DNA of 11,694 nt from Flavobacterium sp. GTDB taxonomy: Bacteria; Bacteroidota; Bacteroidia; Flavobacteriales; Flavobacteriaceae. Shown here piece after piece: positions 1 through 7,015 of this stretch. The notes under the pieces are model-generated. The model did no database searches. It was not told the origin of the DNA and worked only from the letters and a program-made list of their open reading frames with translations. Numbering within the stretch: the stretch's first letter is position 1; every line of letters begins with the position of its first letter. The DNA is taken from NCBI GenBank assembly GCA_030682755.1, contig JAUXNR010000495.1:1-11694 (forward strand), given 5' to 3'. Made by a program: the position numbers and the translations under genes.

Positions 1-589
1 ATCGGAAACCGTCTATGCCTACTTCGTTGATCCAAAATGACATTGCAGCTATCATTTCCAAACGCATTTCAGCATTATCAAAGTTTAAGTCTGCAACATC
101 AGACCAATTTGTTCCTGCGGGACTAATGATAGTTCCGGAACCATCTTGCGTATACCAGTTAGGGTGTTCCGTAATCCAAGGGTTATCCCAAGAGGTGTGG
201 TTGGCCACCCAATCCATAATGATAGCAATATTTCTTAAATGAGCTTGTTCTACAAGTGTTTTCAGGTCCTGAAGGTTGCCCAATTGCGGATTGACTTCGC
301 GATAGTTTTTGACACAATACGGAGATCCAAAAGAGTTCAGTGTACCAATGGGGTGGATCGGCATTAGCCAAATTGTATTAATCCCCAGGGCTTTGATGTT
401 ATCTAATCGAGCTGTAATGCCGTTAATATTTCCTTGGTTGCTAAACGATCCAATGTTGATTTCATACATAATAATGTCTTCTGTGGCAGGTACTGTAAAC
501 TGAACAGTATTGTCTGTATTTTGATTATCATTGCTTTCACAGTTTTGAAACAATAAAAGAAAAATCAAGAAGAGTATTATTTTTTTCAT
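1..589 (-). CDS. GH13 alpha-amylase-family lipoprotein (partial, 5' end only)
   Basis: The first 196 codons are present, read leftwards from the ATG at 589; the window edge cuts off the rest. The N-terminus has two Lys, a run of hydrophobic residues and then FQNC, with Cys17 as the probable lipidated residue, so this looks like a lipoprotein on the outer membrane. From residue about 38 the start of a GH13 (beta/alpha)8 barrel is clear: LGINTIWLMPIHP (68-80), SPYCVKNYREVNP (89-101), and conserved region I DWVANHTSWDNPW (126-138). ADLNFDN (166-172) follows, then GIDGFR at 191-196. In GH13 enzymes the catalytic Asp nucleophile comes right after GFR plus one or two residues, so it lies just outside the window. 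The expected role is hydrolysis of alpha-1,4-glucans such as starch or maltodextrin; the exact substrate cannot be told. It is divergent from pyrD and appears to be the first gene of its transcript. Confidence 0.93.
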   Translation of the reverse strand, partial: MKKIILFLIFLLLFQNCESNDNQNTDNTVQFTVPATEDIIMYEINIGSFSNQGNINGITARLDNIKALGINTIWLMPIHPIGTLNSFGSPYCVKNYREVNPQLGNLQDLKTLVEQAHLRNIAIIMDWVANHTSWDNPWITEHPNWYTQDGSGTIISPAGTNWSDVADLNFDNAEMRLEMIAAMSFWINEVGIDGFR

Positions 590-637
590 GGTTTAGATTT
601 TCTGAATAATTGAATTTTTGCAGTAACGTTGTTTTTG

Positions 638-668
638 TAAATGTAGTACATCTACTGTTTTGTTACAA
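638..668 (-). promoter_or_regulatory. Putative Bacteroidota promoter for the alpha-amylase gene
   Basis: Read on the minus strand, a TTG (666-668) is followed after 20 bases by TACATTTA (638-645). This matches seven of eight positions of the flavobacterial -7 box TAnnTTTG with the usual -33 TTG spacing. It lies about 50 bp upstream of the ATG at 589. Motif match only; transcription start unknown. Confidence 0.45.
641..651. promoter_or_regulatory. Short palindrome overlapping the amylase promoter, possible operator
   Basis: ATGTAGTACAT is an odd-length perfect palindrome (5-bp arms around one G). It overlaps the putative -7 box of the amylase gene, and a second nested dyad GTAG/CTAC covers part of the same bases. 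Position suits a repressor site for a sugar-responsive regulator, but such short AT-rich palindromes also arise by chance. Confidence 0.2.
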
Positions 669-847
669 CTTCATTAACTTTTATGCAATGTGAGTATTTT
701 ATTTTTGCTAAATTGGTTAATAGTAATGTATGTTTTACTGAAGGTTCAAACAAGAGTTGTGCTGTTTGGTGTTTTTTAATCTCAGCACCATAGAATTTTA
801 TCATAACACCACCTCAAAAAAACATTTTCTAAACCCCACATTTTAAC

Positions 848-855
848 TATTTTTG
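848..855 (+). promoter_or_regulatory. Putative -7 box for pyrD
   Basis: TATTTTTG matches the Bacteroidota -7 consensus TAnnTTTG exactly and sits 18 bases before the ATG at 874, giving a very short leader. No clear TTG is found at the -33 position, only a T-rich stretch near 825-828. The in-frame TTG at 853 overlaps this box, which argues against TTG being the translation start. Confidence 0.45.
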
Positions 856-873
856 CCAAACAACACCACAACC

Positions 874-1893
874 ATGTATAAACTACTGATTCGACCAATT
901 TTATTTTGTTTTGATCCGGAACAAGTGCACCATTTTACGTTTTCTCTTATTCGTTTTTTGAATAAAATTCCGGGCTTTGGAAAGCTTTTTCAATTAATTT
1001 ATGAAGTTAAAAACCCAAAATTAGAACGAGAAGTTTTTGGTTTAAAATTTAAAAACCCGGTTGGTTTGGCAGCCGGTTTTGATAAAGATGCTAAATTATA
1101 CAACGAATTGTCCAACTTCGGATTTGGTTTTATTGAAATAGGAACATTAACCCCAAAACCTCAAGAAGGAAATCCTAAAAAACGATTGTTTCGACTGAAA
1201 GAAGATTCTGCTATCATCAATCGAATGGGATTCAATAATGGAGGTGTTTTAGAAGCGGTTGAACGCTTGAAGAAAAATAATGGGGTTTTAATTGGAGGTA
1301 ATATTGGTAAAAATAAAAACACACCCAACGATGAAGCGACTTCTGATTATGAAATTTGTTTTGAAGCCTTATTTCCTCATGTTGATTATTTTGTGGTGAA
1401 TGTGAGTTCTCCCAATACACCAAATTTAAGAGCTTTACAAGACAAAGAACCGTTAACACAATTATTGCAAACTTTGCAAAATCTGAATGTAACCAAACCA
1501 AAACAAAAGCCAATTTTACTCAAAATTGCTCCCGATTTAACGGATGAACAATTGTTGGATATTATAGACATTATTAATGAAACCAAAATTGCAGGAGTAA
1601 TTGCAACCAATACGACACTTTCCCGTGAAGGTTTACAAGCTGAAAATAAATCAGAAATGGGTGGACTTAGTGGAAAACCTTTAACCAATCGTTCTACAGA
1701 AGTGATTCGTTTTTTGAGTGAAAAAAGCAATAAATCATTTCCAATTATTGGAGTAGGAGGTATTCATACAGCAGATGATGCAATTGAAAAGTTGAATGCC
1801 GGAGCCAGTTTAGTCCAGCTTTACACAGGTTTTATCTATGAAGGACCAGCGTTGATTAAAAAGATTAATAAACGGATTTTGAGAAGTGTTTAA
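874..1893 (+). CDS. pyrD: Dihydroorotate dehydrogenase, class 2 (quinone-dependent)
   Basis: Oxidises dihydroorotate to orotate, the fourth step of pyrimidine synthesis, passing electrons to membrane quinone (probably menaquinone). The 339-residue length fits class 2 enzymes. The N-terminal helical membrane-association segment typical of class 2 ([16 protein letters not shown]) is present. FMN and substrate motifs follow: [10 protein letters not shown] (64-73), [16 protein letters not shown] (86-101), INRMGFNN (115-122), and [11 protein letters not shown] (176-186), whose second Ser is the catalytic base that distinguishes class 2 from the Cys-using class 1. Further motifs are [26 protein letters not shown] and IIGVGGI. 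ATG 874 is chosen as the start because MYKLLIRP is the expected family N-terminus; an in-frame TTG at 853 would add seven residues. The exporter gene follows 50 bp later on the same strand. Confidence 0.97.
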   Translation: MYKLLIRPILFCFDPEQVHHFTFSLIRFLNKIPGFGKLFQLIYEVKNPKLEREVFGLKFKNPVGLAAGFDKDAKLYNELSNFGFGFIEIGTLTPKPQEGNPKKRLFRLKEDSAIINRMGFNNGGVLEAVERLKKNNGVLIGGNIGKNKNTPNDEATSDYEICFEALFPHVDYFVVNVSSPNTPNLRALQDKEPLTQLLQTLQNLNVTKPKQKPILLKIAPDLTDEQLLDIIDIINETKIAGVIATNTTLSREGLQAENKSEMGGLSGKPLTNRSTEVIRFLSEKSNKSFPIIGVGGIHTADDAIEKLNAGASLVQLYTGFIYEGPALIKKINKRILRSV

Positions 1894-1943
1894 AGCAATC
1901 TTTTTACCATTTACCCATTACCCAAAACCATTTGCCAAAAAAA

Positions 1944-2546
1944 ATGCTCACCTTCCTCTTCGCATCCATCGCCTTAACACTTTCACCCGGACCGGATATT
2001 CTTTACGTCCTTACGCAAAGTATTTCTAATGGAAAGAAGTATGGCATTGCAACTGCTGCTGGTTTGGTTACGGGTATTCTGGTGCATACCACTTTAATAG
2101 CTTTAGGAATTTCTGCACTTATCAAACAATCGGAGTGGGTGTTTATGTTTATCAAGGTTTTAGGAGCTTGTTATTTACTTTGGATTGCTTTTCAAGTTTA
2201 TAAAGCCCCGACATCTATAGCCGTTTCAAAGGAGGTAAGTACTCAAAAATCCTTATTTTCCTTGTTCAAGCAAGGGTTTGTTATGAACGTACTCAATCCA
2301 AAAGTCACCTTGTTTTTCTTAGCTTTTTTTCCGGGTTTTATTGTGGAATCATTGGGAAATGTTACCCAACAGATTTATCTGCTAGGTTTTGTGTTTATGT
2401 TGCAAGCTTTCGTAATTTTTTCATTGGTTAGTATTATAGCAGATCGTTTAACTGTTTTTATTCGTTCCAATCAAAGTTTTGCGGTGTTCTTAAAATGGTT
2501 GCAAATTTTAGTTTTTGTGGGTATTGCCGTGTTGATTTTGATGTAG
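1944..2546 (+). CDS. LysE/RhtB-family amino-acid exporter
   Basis: A 200-residue, very hydrophobic inner-membrane protein with about six predicted membrane segments, the usual size for this family. Its N-terminus carries the hallmark LTLSPGPDILYVLTQS, where the PGP motif follows the first helix. GKKYGIATAAGLVTG comes next, then a helix ending in GACYLLWIAFQVYKA, and later GFVMNVLNPKVTLFFLAFFP, all standard LysE/RhtB blocks. Members export amino acids or related small molecules (Lys, Arg, homoserine, threonine or others); the substrate cannot be read from sequence. ATG 1944 is preferred; an in-frame TTG at 1932 would add four residues. It lies close behind pyrD with no hairpin between, so co-transcription is likely, though no functional link to pyrimidine synthesis is implied. 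Confidence 0.92.
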   Translation: MLTFLFASIALTLSPGPDILYVLTQSISNGKKYGIATAAGLVTGILVHTTLIALGISALIKQSEWVFMFIKVLGACYLLWIAFQVYKAPTSIAVSKEVSTQKSLFSLFKQGFVMNVLNPKVTLFFLAFFPGFIVESLGNVTQQIYLLGFVFMLQAFVIFSLVSIIADRLTVFIRSNQSFAVFLKWLQILVFVGIAVLILM

Positions 2547-2611
2547 TTGCTTTTTAAAGTTTCTGACTTCTTATTTTTATTCATCTCTTGTTATTTGTTT
2601 TGAATACAGAC

Positions 2612-2625
2612 CTGCCTGACGGCAG
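2612..2625. repeat. GC-rich hairpin, possible terminator or REP-like remnant
   Basis: CTGCC-TGAC-GGCAG is a perfect 5-bp stem with a 4-base loop, standing out in a spacer that is otherwise very AT-rich. It lies 66 bp after the exporter stop and is followed by TTAGTTTTAT, so it could act as a weak terminator. The core also resembles the CCTGCC/GGCAGG-type palindromic repeats I recall from flavobacterial intergenic regions; that similarity is from memory and unchecked. Confidence 0.4.
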
Positions 2626-2852
2626 TTAGTTTTATAAAAATTGGAATGAAATAAAAAATAAAATCTTTAGAAATCAGTTAGAACCAATAACCTTTCATTT
2701 TTTGCTATTGCCAAAATCACACAAACTGTAAAGTCACAATATCGTTTCAAAAAATAAAATCATTGTAACACATGCTTTTATATCACTTTAACTAGTGTTT
2801 GACTGCATTTTTTTATAATTTTAAATGCTAAACCTAATTCAATATTTTTTCC

Positions 2853-3307
2853 ATGAAGAAACTTATTACTCTTTTTTGGGTTTATTCATTACAAAAGCTA
2901 GTTGTGCTTTAGGTGTATTTGCATCAGGAACAATAGGATTTGTTTAAGATGTTTGTGATGCTGTTCTCTTTGAAAATGTATCGGTTTTTGATCGAAAAAA
3001 TCAAACTATACTCACCCAACATCATGTGTTAATTAAAGCTAATCACATTGCTATAGTTTCTGTTACGCCAATGAACGTTGAACCCAAGTCTAATAATAAA
3101 CGGTAGAGGTAAAACGCTTATTTCAGGATTGATAGACGTTTATGTACACATGATATTTGGTTCCTCAACCATGATAGATATTATGGCTTCGATGTATCGC
3201 AGGAAATACTCATGGGAAAAGTTATTCCTCAAGCTGAAAAAATGCTGCTACGTGGTTTTGCATCTGTTCATGATTTAGGAGATCCTGTTTTTGAACTGGG
3301 ATATTAA
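2853..3307 (+). pseudogene. Decayed amidohydrolase (imidazolonepropionase-like family)
   Basis: No single frame is open, but three frame segments join into a recognisable N-terminal third of an amidohydrolase. The ATG at 2853 opens an MKKLITLF leader, then the frame shifts at the T-run 2872-2877. The second segment (from 2876) continues, interrupted by TAA at 2945-2947, with AVLFENVSVFDRKNQ and HHVLIKANHIAIVS, the usual beta-sandwich start. A second shift between about 3078 and 3104 leads to INGRGKTLISGLIDVYVHM, which is the family's metal-binding GLIDxHxH motif with its first His changed to Tyr. A third shift before 3200 leads to AEKMLLRGFASVHDLGDP, the family's GxTSVRDLGG block, ending at TAA 3305-3307. 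The remaining two thirds of a roughly 400-residue enzyme are absent; faint remnants may run to about 3350. Functional protein is very unlikely. Confidence 0.82.
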
Positions 3308-3541
3308 TTCGTTTGGTAGTCGGTCTTTAGAATGAGTCATGGGTGTCTCAAAGGAAGAATATTTTTTTATTACACTCAAATGCAGACATGCTTATCTCTA
3401 ATTGTAACGGATTTGTTCACCAAAACACTTTCAGAAATCTATTCTCTAGTAGTGATGAAAAGATATATTGCTTAATCATTGTCCACTTATTGATTGTAAA
3501 AATCAAGTTTTTAACTAAATTTTTATACATTTGAAATATTA
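3308..3541. other. Non-coding spacer after the pseudogene
   Basis: AT-rich sequence with only short open frames that resemble no protein I recognise and have no family motifs. The first 40 or so bases may be further debris of the amidohydrolase gene. No RNA gene or clear terminator hairpin was found. Confidence 0.5.
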
Positions 3542-3572
3542 TTGTTAATAATAATGTAATTTGTTTAGTTTG
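3542..3572 (+). promoter_or_regulatory. Putative promoter for the HD-domain/YitT operon
   Basis: TTG at 3542-3544 is followed after 20 bases by TTAGTTTG (3565-3572), seven of eight matches to TAnnTTTG with ideal Bacteroidota spacing. It lies about 60 bp before the ATG at 3633. The TTG start that would extend the HD protein upstream (3561) falls inside this promoter, supporting the ATG at 3633. Confidence 0.45.
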
Positions 3573-3632
3573 AATTGTAGGGGTACAGTCAATTCCAATT
3601 CTTCATTTTTAGACTTCAACACCAAAAACAAA

Positions 3633-4232
3633 ATGACAGGCATTCCGGATTTTCAAGGGGCAAAGACCTATATTCTCAAAAGGCAAGAAGAGGGGCTTTC
3701 TCCAAATCTGTATTACCATTCTTTGCGTCATGTATTGGATGTTTATGCCGCTGCCAAACGAATTGCATTGGAAGAGAACATCAATGAAAGTGACTCCATT
3801 TTGATAAAAACTGCCGCCTTATATCATGATTGTGGTTATATGATTTCAGAAACCGAACATGAAATGGCTTCTTGTGCCATAGCAAAAGAAAGTTTACCGC
3901 TTTTCGGATACAGTTCAAAAGCAATTAAAGTGATTTGCAACATCATTTTGGCAACAATGATCCCTCAAAAGCCGAAAACACTTTTGGAGGAAATTGTATG
4001 CGATGCAGATTTAGATTATTTAGGGAGATCAGATTTTTATTCCATTGGAAATTTATTATACAAAGAACTACTGGAAAAAAACAGCATAAAGAATAAAGCA
4101 GAATGGGACAAGCGACAACTCCAATTTTTAAAAGCACACACCTATTTTACCAAAACATCAAAAATAAACCGAGAGCCACAAAAGAGGGAATACGTCAAAC
4201 AACTTGCTAACTATAAATCAAACAACTTATGA
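3633..4232 (+). CDS. HD-domain metal-dependent phosphohydrolase
   Basis: A soluble 199-residue protein with the HD-superfamily pattern: YYHSLRHVLDVY with His29 and His33, AALYHDCGY with the His65-Asp66 pair, EHEMAS with His76, and CDADLDYLGR (123-132) with the distal Asp. These residues normally bind one or two divalent metals and support phosphomonoester or phosphodiester hydrolysis, often on nucleotides. The substrate is unknown. No membrane segment or second domain is visible, so it is probably cytoplasmic; the C-terminal 60 residues are basic and helical. The stop overlaps the next gene's start in an ATGA arrangement, so the two are almost certainly co-transcribed and translationally coupled. 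The start at 3633 removes 24 codons of non-conserved sequence that would come from a TTG at 3561. Confidence 0.85.
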   Translation: MTGIPDFQGAKTYILKRQEEGLSPNLYYHSLRHVLDVYAAAKRIALEENINESDSILIKTAALYHDCGYMISETEHEMASCAIAKESLPLFGYSSKAIKVICNIILATMIPQKPKTLLEEIVCDADLDYLGRSDFYSIGNLLYKELLEKNSIKNKAEWDKRQLQFLKAHTYFTKTSKINREPQKREYVKQLANYKSNNL

Positions 4233-5101
4233 ACTCAAAAAAAAGTAATAAAGACCATGTTTTAGATTTTTTTTATATTCTTTTTGGGGCATGGATGAGT
4301 GGATTTGCCTTACGTGGTTTTTTGGTTCCCAATCATTTTTTTGATGGTTGGGTTACCGGAATTTCCTTATTGTTTCATGAAATTCACCATTGGAACATAG
4401 CTCTTGTAATTATCATTGCCAACTTGCCTTTTATTTTTATCAGTTCCAGAATCATGAGTAAAGCCTTTGTAGTCCGTTCCATCATTGGTGTGGTATTGTT
4501 TGGTTTGTTTCTTGCTTTTTTCCCTTATCCGGAATTTTTTTATGACAAATTATTGATTTCAACTTTCGGAGGTGTTTTTCTCGGAATAGGAATAGGTCTG
4601 GGGATGCGAGGCGGTTGTGCTCTTGATGGAATAGAAATTTTAGCAGTATATACCCTCAGAAGAACCAGCTTTTCTATGAGTGAAGTAATTTTGGGAATTA
4701 ATGTGTTGATCTTTTTATCTGCGGCTCATTTCATTGGCTTTGAAACGGCTCTTTATGCCATTTTAACCTATTATATGGTAACCAAAGCAACGGAATATGT
4801 GGTCAATGGTTTAGAAGAATTTACTGGCGTAACCATTATTTCTGCCGAAAGTGAAGCTATCAAATCTGTTTTAGTGCACAAACTGGACAAAGGAATTACG
4901 GTTTATAAAGGCGAACGCGGTTATTTGAAAGAACAATACAACCAACATTATGATTGTGATATTATTTATACTGTGGTGACACGATTGGAAGTAAGACGTT
5001 TGAAAAATGAAATCAATAGAATTGACCCCAAAGCTTTTGTGTTCACCAACACTATTAAAGAAACGGTTGGTGGGATTTTAAAAAGGCATGCAGAACATTA
5101 A
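4229..5101 (+). CDS. YitT-family membrane protein with C-terminal DUF2179 domain
   Basis: A 290-residue inner-membrane protein. Residues about 10-195 form the YitT/DUF161 membrane region with five or six hydrophobic helices. They carry the family's LYxLxGxxxxxxxxRxFLxPNxFxxGGxxG-like beginning (here FGAWMSGFALRGFLVPN at about 19-35, then FFDGWVTGISLL), and the glycine-rich GVFLGIGIGLGMRGGCALDG. Residues about 205-290 form the small alpha/beta DUF2179 domain (VTIISAESEAI, DKGITVYKGERGY, VVTRLEVRRL, DPKAFVFTN), which faces the cytoplasm in models of the family. The function of YitT proteins is not established; transport or sensing is assumed. It overlaps the preceding HD-domain gene by four bases, suggesting that the two act together. 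Confidence 0.9.
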   Translation: MNSKKSNKDHVLDFFYILFGAWMSGFALRGFLVPNHFFDGWVTGISLLFHEIHHWNIALVIIIANLPFIFISSRIMSKAFVVRSIIGVVLFGLFLAFFPYPEFFYDKLLISTFGGVFLGIGIGLGMRGGCALDGIEILAVYTLRRTSFSMSEVILGINVLIFLSAAHFIGFETALYAILTYYMVTKATEYVVNGLEEFTGVTIISAESEAIKSVLVHKLDKGITVYKGERGYLKEQYNQHYDCDIIYTVVTRLEVRRLKNEINRIDPKAFVFTNTIKETVGGILKRHAEH

Positions 5102-5117
5102 TTATTATTTTATTTCT

Positions 5118-5197
5118 AACAATATAACAATCTAACAGTCTAACAATCTAACAATCAGATAATCTAATAATCTAAAAATCCAACAATCTAACAATCA
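5118..5197. repeat. Tandem octamer array (AACAATCT-like, about 10 units)
   Basis: Ten consecutive 8-bp units follow AACAATCT: units 2, 4 and 9 are exact, and the others differ at one to three positions (for example AACAGTCT, GATAATCT, AAAAATCC). The array fills most of the 143-bp gap between the YitT gene and the first zinc-ribbon gene and ends 12 bp before a putative -7 box. No coding potential. It resembles simple intergenic octamer repeats I have seen in flavobacteria, so it may vary in copy number between strains. Confidence 0.85.
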
Positions 5198-5208
5198 AAA
5201 AAAAATAC

Positions 5209-5216
5209 TATTTTTG
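5209..5216 (+). promoter_or_regulatory. Putative -7 box for the zinc-ribbon gene pair
   Basis: TATTTTTG matches TAnnTTTG exactly and lies 28 bases before the ATG at 5245. There is no TTG at the -33 position; that region falls within the octamer array, so the array might set promoter strength. Confidence 0.4.
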
Positions 5217-5244
5217 AAAAATCCTTCAAATTACCTTTTAAACA

Positions 5245-5757
5245 ATGATAGTATTACTTGGCGTTGGGAAATCTGTCCTAAAGCAATTTTATCTTGATGA
5301 TTGCAGTTGTTCCAATTGCCAGCAAAGTCTTCAACATCGATTTACGGTTTACGGACATTATTTTTCTTTCTTTTTTATTCCTGTATTTCCGATTTATAAA
5401 ACCATTATTGCCGAATGCATTCATTGCAGAATAGAACTGCCGATGAGCAACTGGAATGCCAAATTAAAAGATAAGTATTTAAGAGTAACGGCAATGCAAC
5501 CGCCAAAGCGACCTTGGTGGCATTTTTTGGGTTGTATGGGGTTTATGTTGGTTGTACTCTTTTTTTCTGTACTTATTGGTTATGCATATTATACCGTTAA
5601 AGACGATCCGGAGATCAAATCACTCATGAAAGAAGTTCGTGAAGCGGGAAAGGAGCCGGTTATGATTTATGATGAAGAAGAGGCAGAAATCATTAGCGAT
5701 GAGGAAGCCTATGAAGCCGAAGCACCTATTGATTCCATCCAAACTTTTTTTAAATAA
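5245..5757 (+). CDS. Zinc-ribbon-like single-span membrane protein
   Basis: A 170-residue protein of unknown function. The N-terminal 65 residues look like a zinc-ribbon domain: a CSNC pair (Cys22, Cys25) and a CIHC pair (Cys58, Cys61) flank YGHYFSFFFIPVFPIYK, the aromatic and Pro-rich core of the zinc-ribbon-15-like family (commonly FFIPLFPLGK). A strongly hydrophobic segment at about 94-116, after PPKRPWWH, is a probable single membrane helix with the ribbon on the cytoplasmic side by the positive-inside rule. The C-terminal tail is very acidic (DEEEAEIISDEEAYEAEA). Only 16 bp separate it from the next gene, which has the same layout, so they form an operon and probably work together. Zinc binding is inferred from cysteine spacing only. 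Confidence 0.72.
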   Translation: MIVLLGVGKSVLKQFYLDDCSCSNCQQSLQHRFTVYGHYFSFFFIPVFPIYKTIIAECIHCRIELPMSNWNAKLKDKYLRVTAMQPPKRPWWHFLGCMGFMLVVLFFSVLIGYAYYTVKDDPEIKSLMKEVREAGKEPVMIYDEEEAEIISDEEAYEAEAPIDSIQTFFK

Positions 5758-5773
5758 TTAAAACGGCATACTC

Positions 5774-6610
5774 ATGATTTTAGGAGAATTTAAACGAGAG
5801 CTTTCGACTCAAAAATTGCCGTCTGTGCCTTGTCAAAGTTGTGGAGAGGAGCAGCTACAAGTCACGGTAATTTCAAAGTTTTTTGTTTTGGGTTTGCCGG
5901 TATTTCCAACCGGAAAACAAATTGATGTATCTTGCAAAAACTGCAAGAAACACAATATAATTAACTATAAAACACAACGAAGTGCTGCCGATCGTATCCA
6001 ACGTATTGCAAACGAAGCCAAGCACAAATGGTATTCTTACTTGTTACTCATTATTATTGGGCTTGGGTTTCCTTATGTTTTGATAACAAAATCAGACGAA
6101 TTTAAACAAGAAATGGGATTGGAGCCCAAAACTGTTACTCCTTTGTATCACTACAGTAATGAACCTGACGAAGAAGCGGAAGGTGATATTGTTATAGAAG
6201 CCGCACCAATTTCTGAAACTGCAGAACGAAAGTATTTACAATTGACATATAGCACTTCAACAGAGCCGGAACATCCTGCCGCAAACTATTTGTTGACCTT
6301 ATTCAATACAGAAATTAAATCCAACAGCCATAAAAGCTTTGAACTGGAGGCAACAGACAATGGAAGCAGCTTGATTTTGGTTTGCTATGTGCCAAACATA
6401 CGAAACAGCTCCACAAAAGCCAAAGAAGAATTACTCTCCAGGAGCGTTACTGCTTTAAAGAAAAAATTCGGTTATAAAAAAGTTTACCTTGCATTTTATG
6501 GTTATGACACAAACCTTTATGCACTCAGAGCCGGAGAATACAGTCGAGTATCCGGCTATAATTTAGATTCCGGTGAGGAAATTTTATTGCATGATTTTTA
6601 TGATGAATGA
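5774..6610 (+). CDS. Zinc-ribbon-like membrane protein with C-terminal domain
   Basis: A 278-residue protein of unknown function that shares its layout with the upstream gene. CQSC (Cys20, Cys23) and CKNC (Cys54, Cys57) flank SKFFVLGLPVFPTGK, again the zinc-ribbon-15-like core. A probable membrane helix lies at about 87-104 (WYSYLLLIIIGLGFPYVL), followed by an acidic linker (EPDEEAEGDIVIEAA). Unlike its neighbour it carries a further roughly 110-residue region (about 165-278) with alternating strands and helices (ANYLLTLFNTEIKSN, SSLILVCYVPNI, KKVYLAFYGYD), presumably a periplasmic globular domain I do not recognise. The start ATG 5774 is 16 bp after the neighbour's stop. Function, partner and zinc binding are inference. 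Confidence 0.7.
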   Translation: MILGEFKRELSTQKLPSVPCQSCGEEQLQVTVISKFFVLGLPVFPTGKQIDVSCKNCKKHNIINYKTQRSAADRIQRIANEAKHKWYSYLLLIIIGLGFPYVLITKSDEFKQEMGLEPKTVTPLYHYSNEPDEEAEGDIVIEAAPISETAERKYLQLTYSTSTEPEHPAANYLLTLFNTEIKSNSHKSFELEATDNGSSLILVCYVPNIRNSSTKAKEELLSRSVTALKKKFGYKKVYLAFYGYDTNLYALRAGEYSRVSGYNLDSGEEILLHDFYDE

Positions 6611-6885
6611 TTTAAATCTTTTTATCAAGTTCACGGTTGAGTGTAATTAAGATAGGAATACAATTTATAATTAGCGTCACAAATTGCTATCAATTTCATC
6701 ATTGCTACTAAAGAGAAATCTCATAAAATATTTTCGTTTTGTGATACTTTTTCGTCTTAATAACAAGAAGAAATAATAACTAAATCTTAATATTCCTGCC
6801 TAAAGGGTTGTTAATTTTGCAACTACACAGGATGTGGAAAATAATATGCTCTGATTTTTAATTTAAAATTAGTTCATGTACGAAT

Positions 6886-7015
6886 ATTTACCATGAGTGA
6901 TTATGAATAAGTTATCTTATTTTTAGTAATTTTTATCACAAAAACACATGTAAATTGTTAAAAAAATATATTTTCGGTTTTAATATATTTTACCTTTTGT
7001 CTATTCATGGTAAAT
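6886..7015. repeat. Widely spaced 11-bp inverted repeat upstream of the T9SS protein gene
   Basis: ATTTACCATGA (6886-6896) and its exact reverse complement TCATGGTAAAT (7005-7015) are separated by 108 bp. The right arm lies about 50 bp before the ATG and just downstream of the putative -7 box, so the arms could be two operator half-sites or pair in a leader RNA. No wider symmetry around either arm. Confidence 0.35.
6991..6998 (+). promoter_or_regulatory. Possible -7 box for the T9SS protein gene
   Basis: TACCTTTT agrees with TAnnTTTG at seven of eight positions and is followed directly by G. It is about 70 bp before the ATG at 7067. The nearest upstream TTG (6955-6957) is too far for normal spacing, so support is weak. 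Confidence 0.3.

Noticed and set aside
15..503. Plus-strand and short minus-strand open frames opposite the amylase
   Set aside because: They lie antisense or out of frame to a clear GH13 reading frame and show no family motifs.
853..873. TTG start extending pyrD by seven codons
   Set aside because: It overlaps an exact -7 promoter box, and the ATG at 874 gives the usual MYKLLIRP N-terminus.
1232..1730. Two minus-strand open frames inside pyrD
   Set aside because: They are shadows of the well-conserved pyrD frame and have no recognisable protein features.
1894..1943. Promoter for the exporter gene in the pyrD-exporter gap
   Set aside because: CCATTTGCC lacks the TA of the -7 box, and the 50-bp gap has no terminator, so read-through from pyrD is the simpler explanation.
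2653..2761. 13-bp direct repeat AAAAAATAAAATC (2653 and 2749) considered as mobile-element target duplication
   Set aside because: Low-complexity A/T sequence expected by chance here; no transposase or terminal inverted repeats between the copies.
3343..3534. 63-codon plus-strand open frame after the pseudogene
   Set aside because: Its sequence resembles no protein family, it has no promoter, and it lies in decayed intergenic DNA.
5118..5197. CRISPR array
   Set aside because: Units are 8 bp, contiguous and without spacers, and no cas genes are present.
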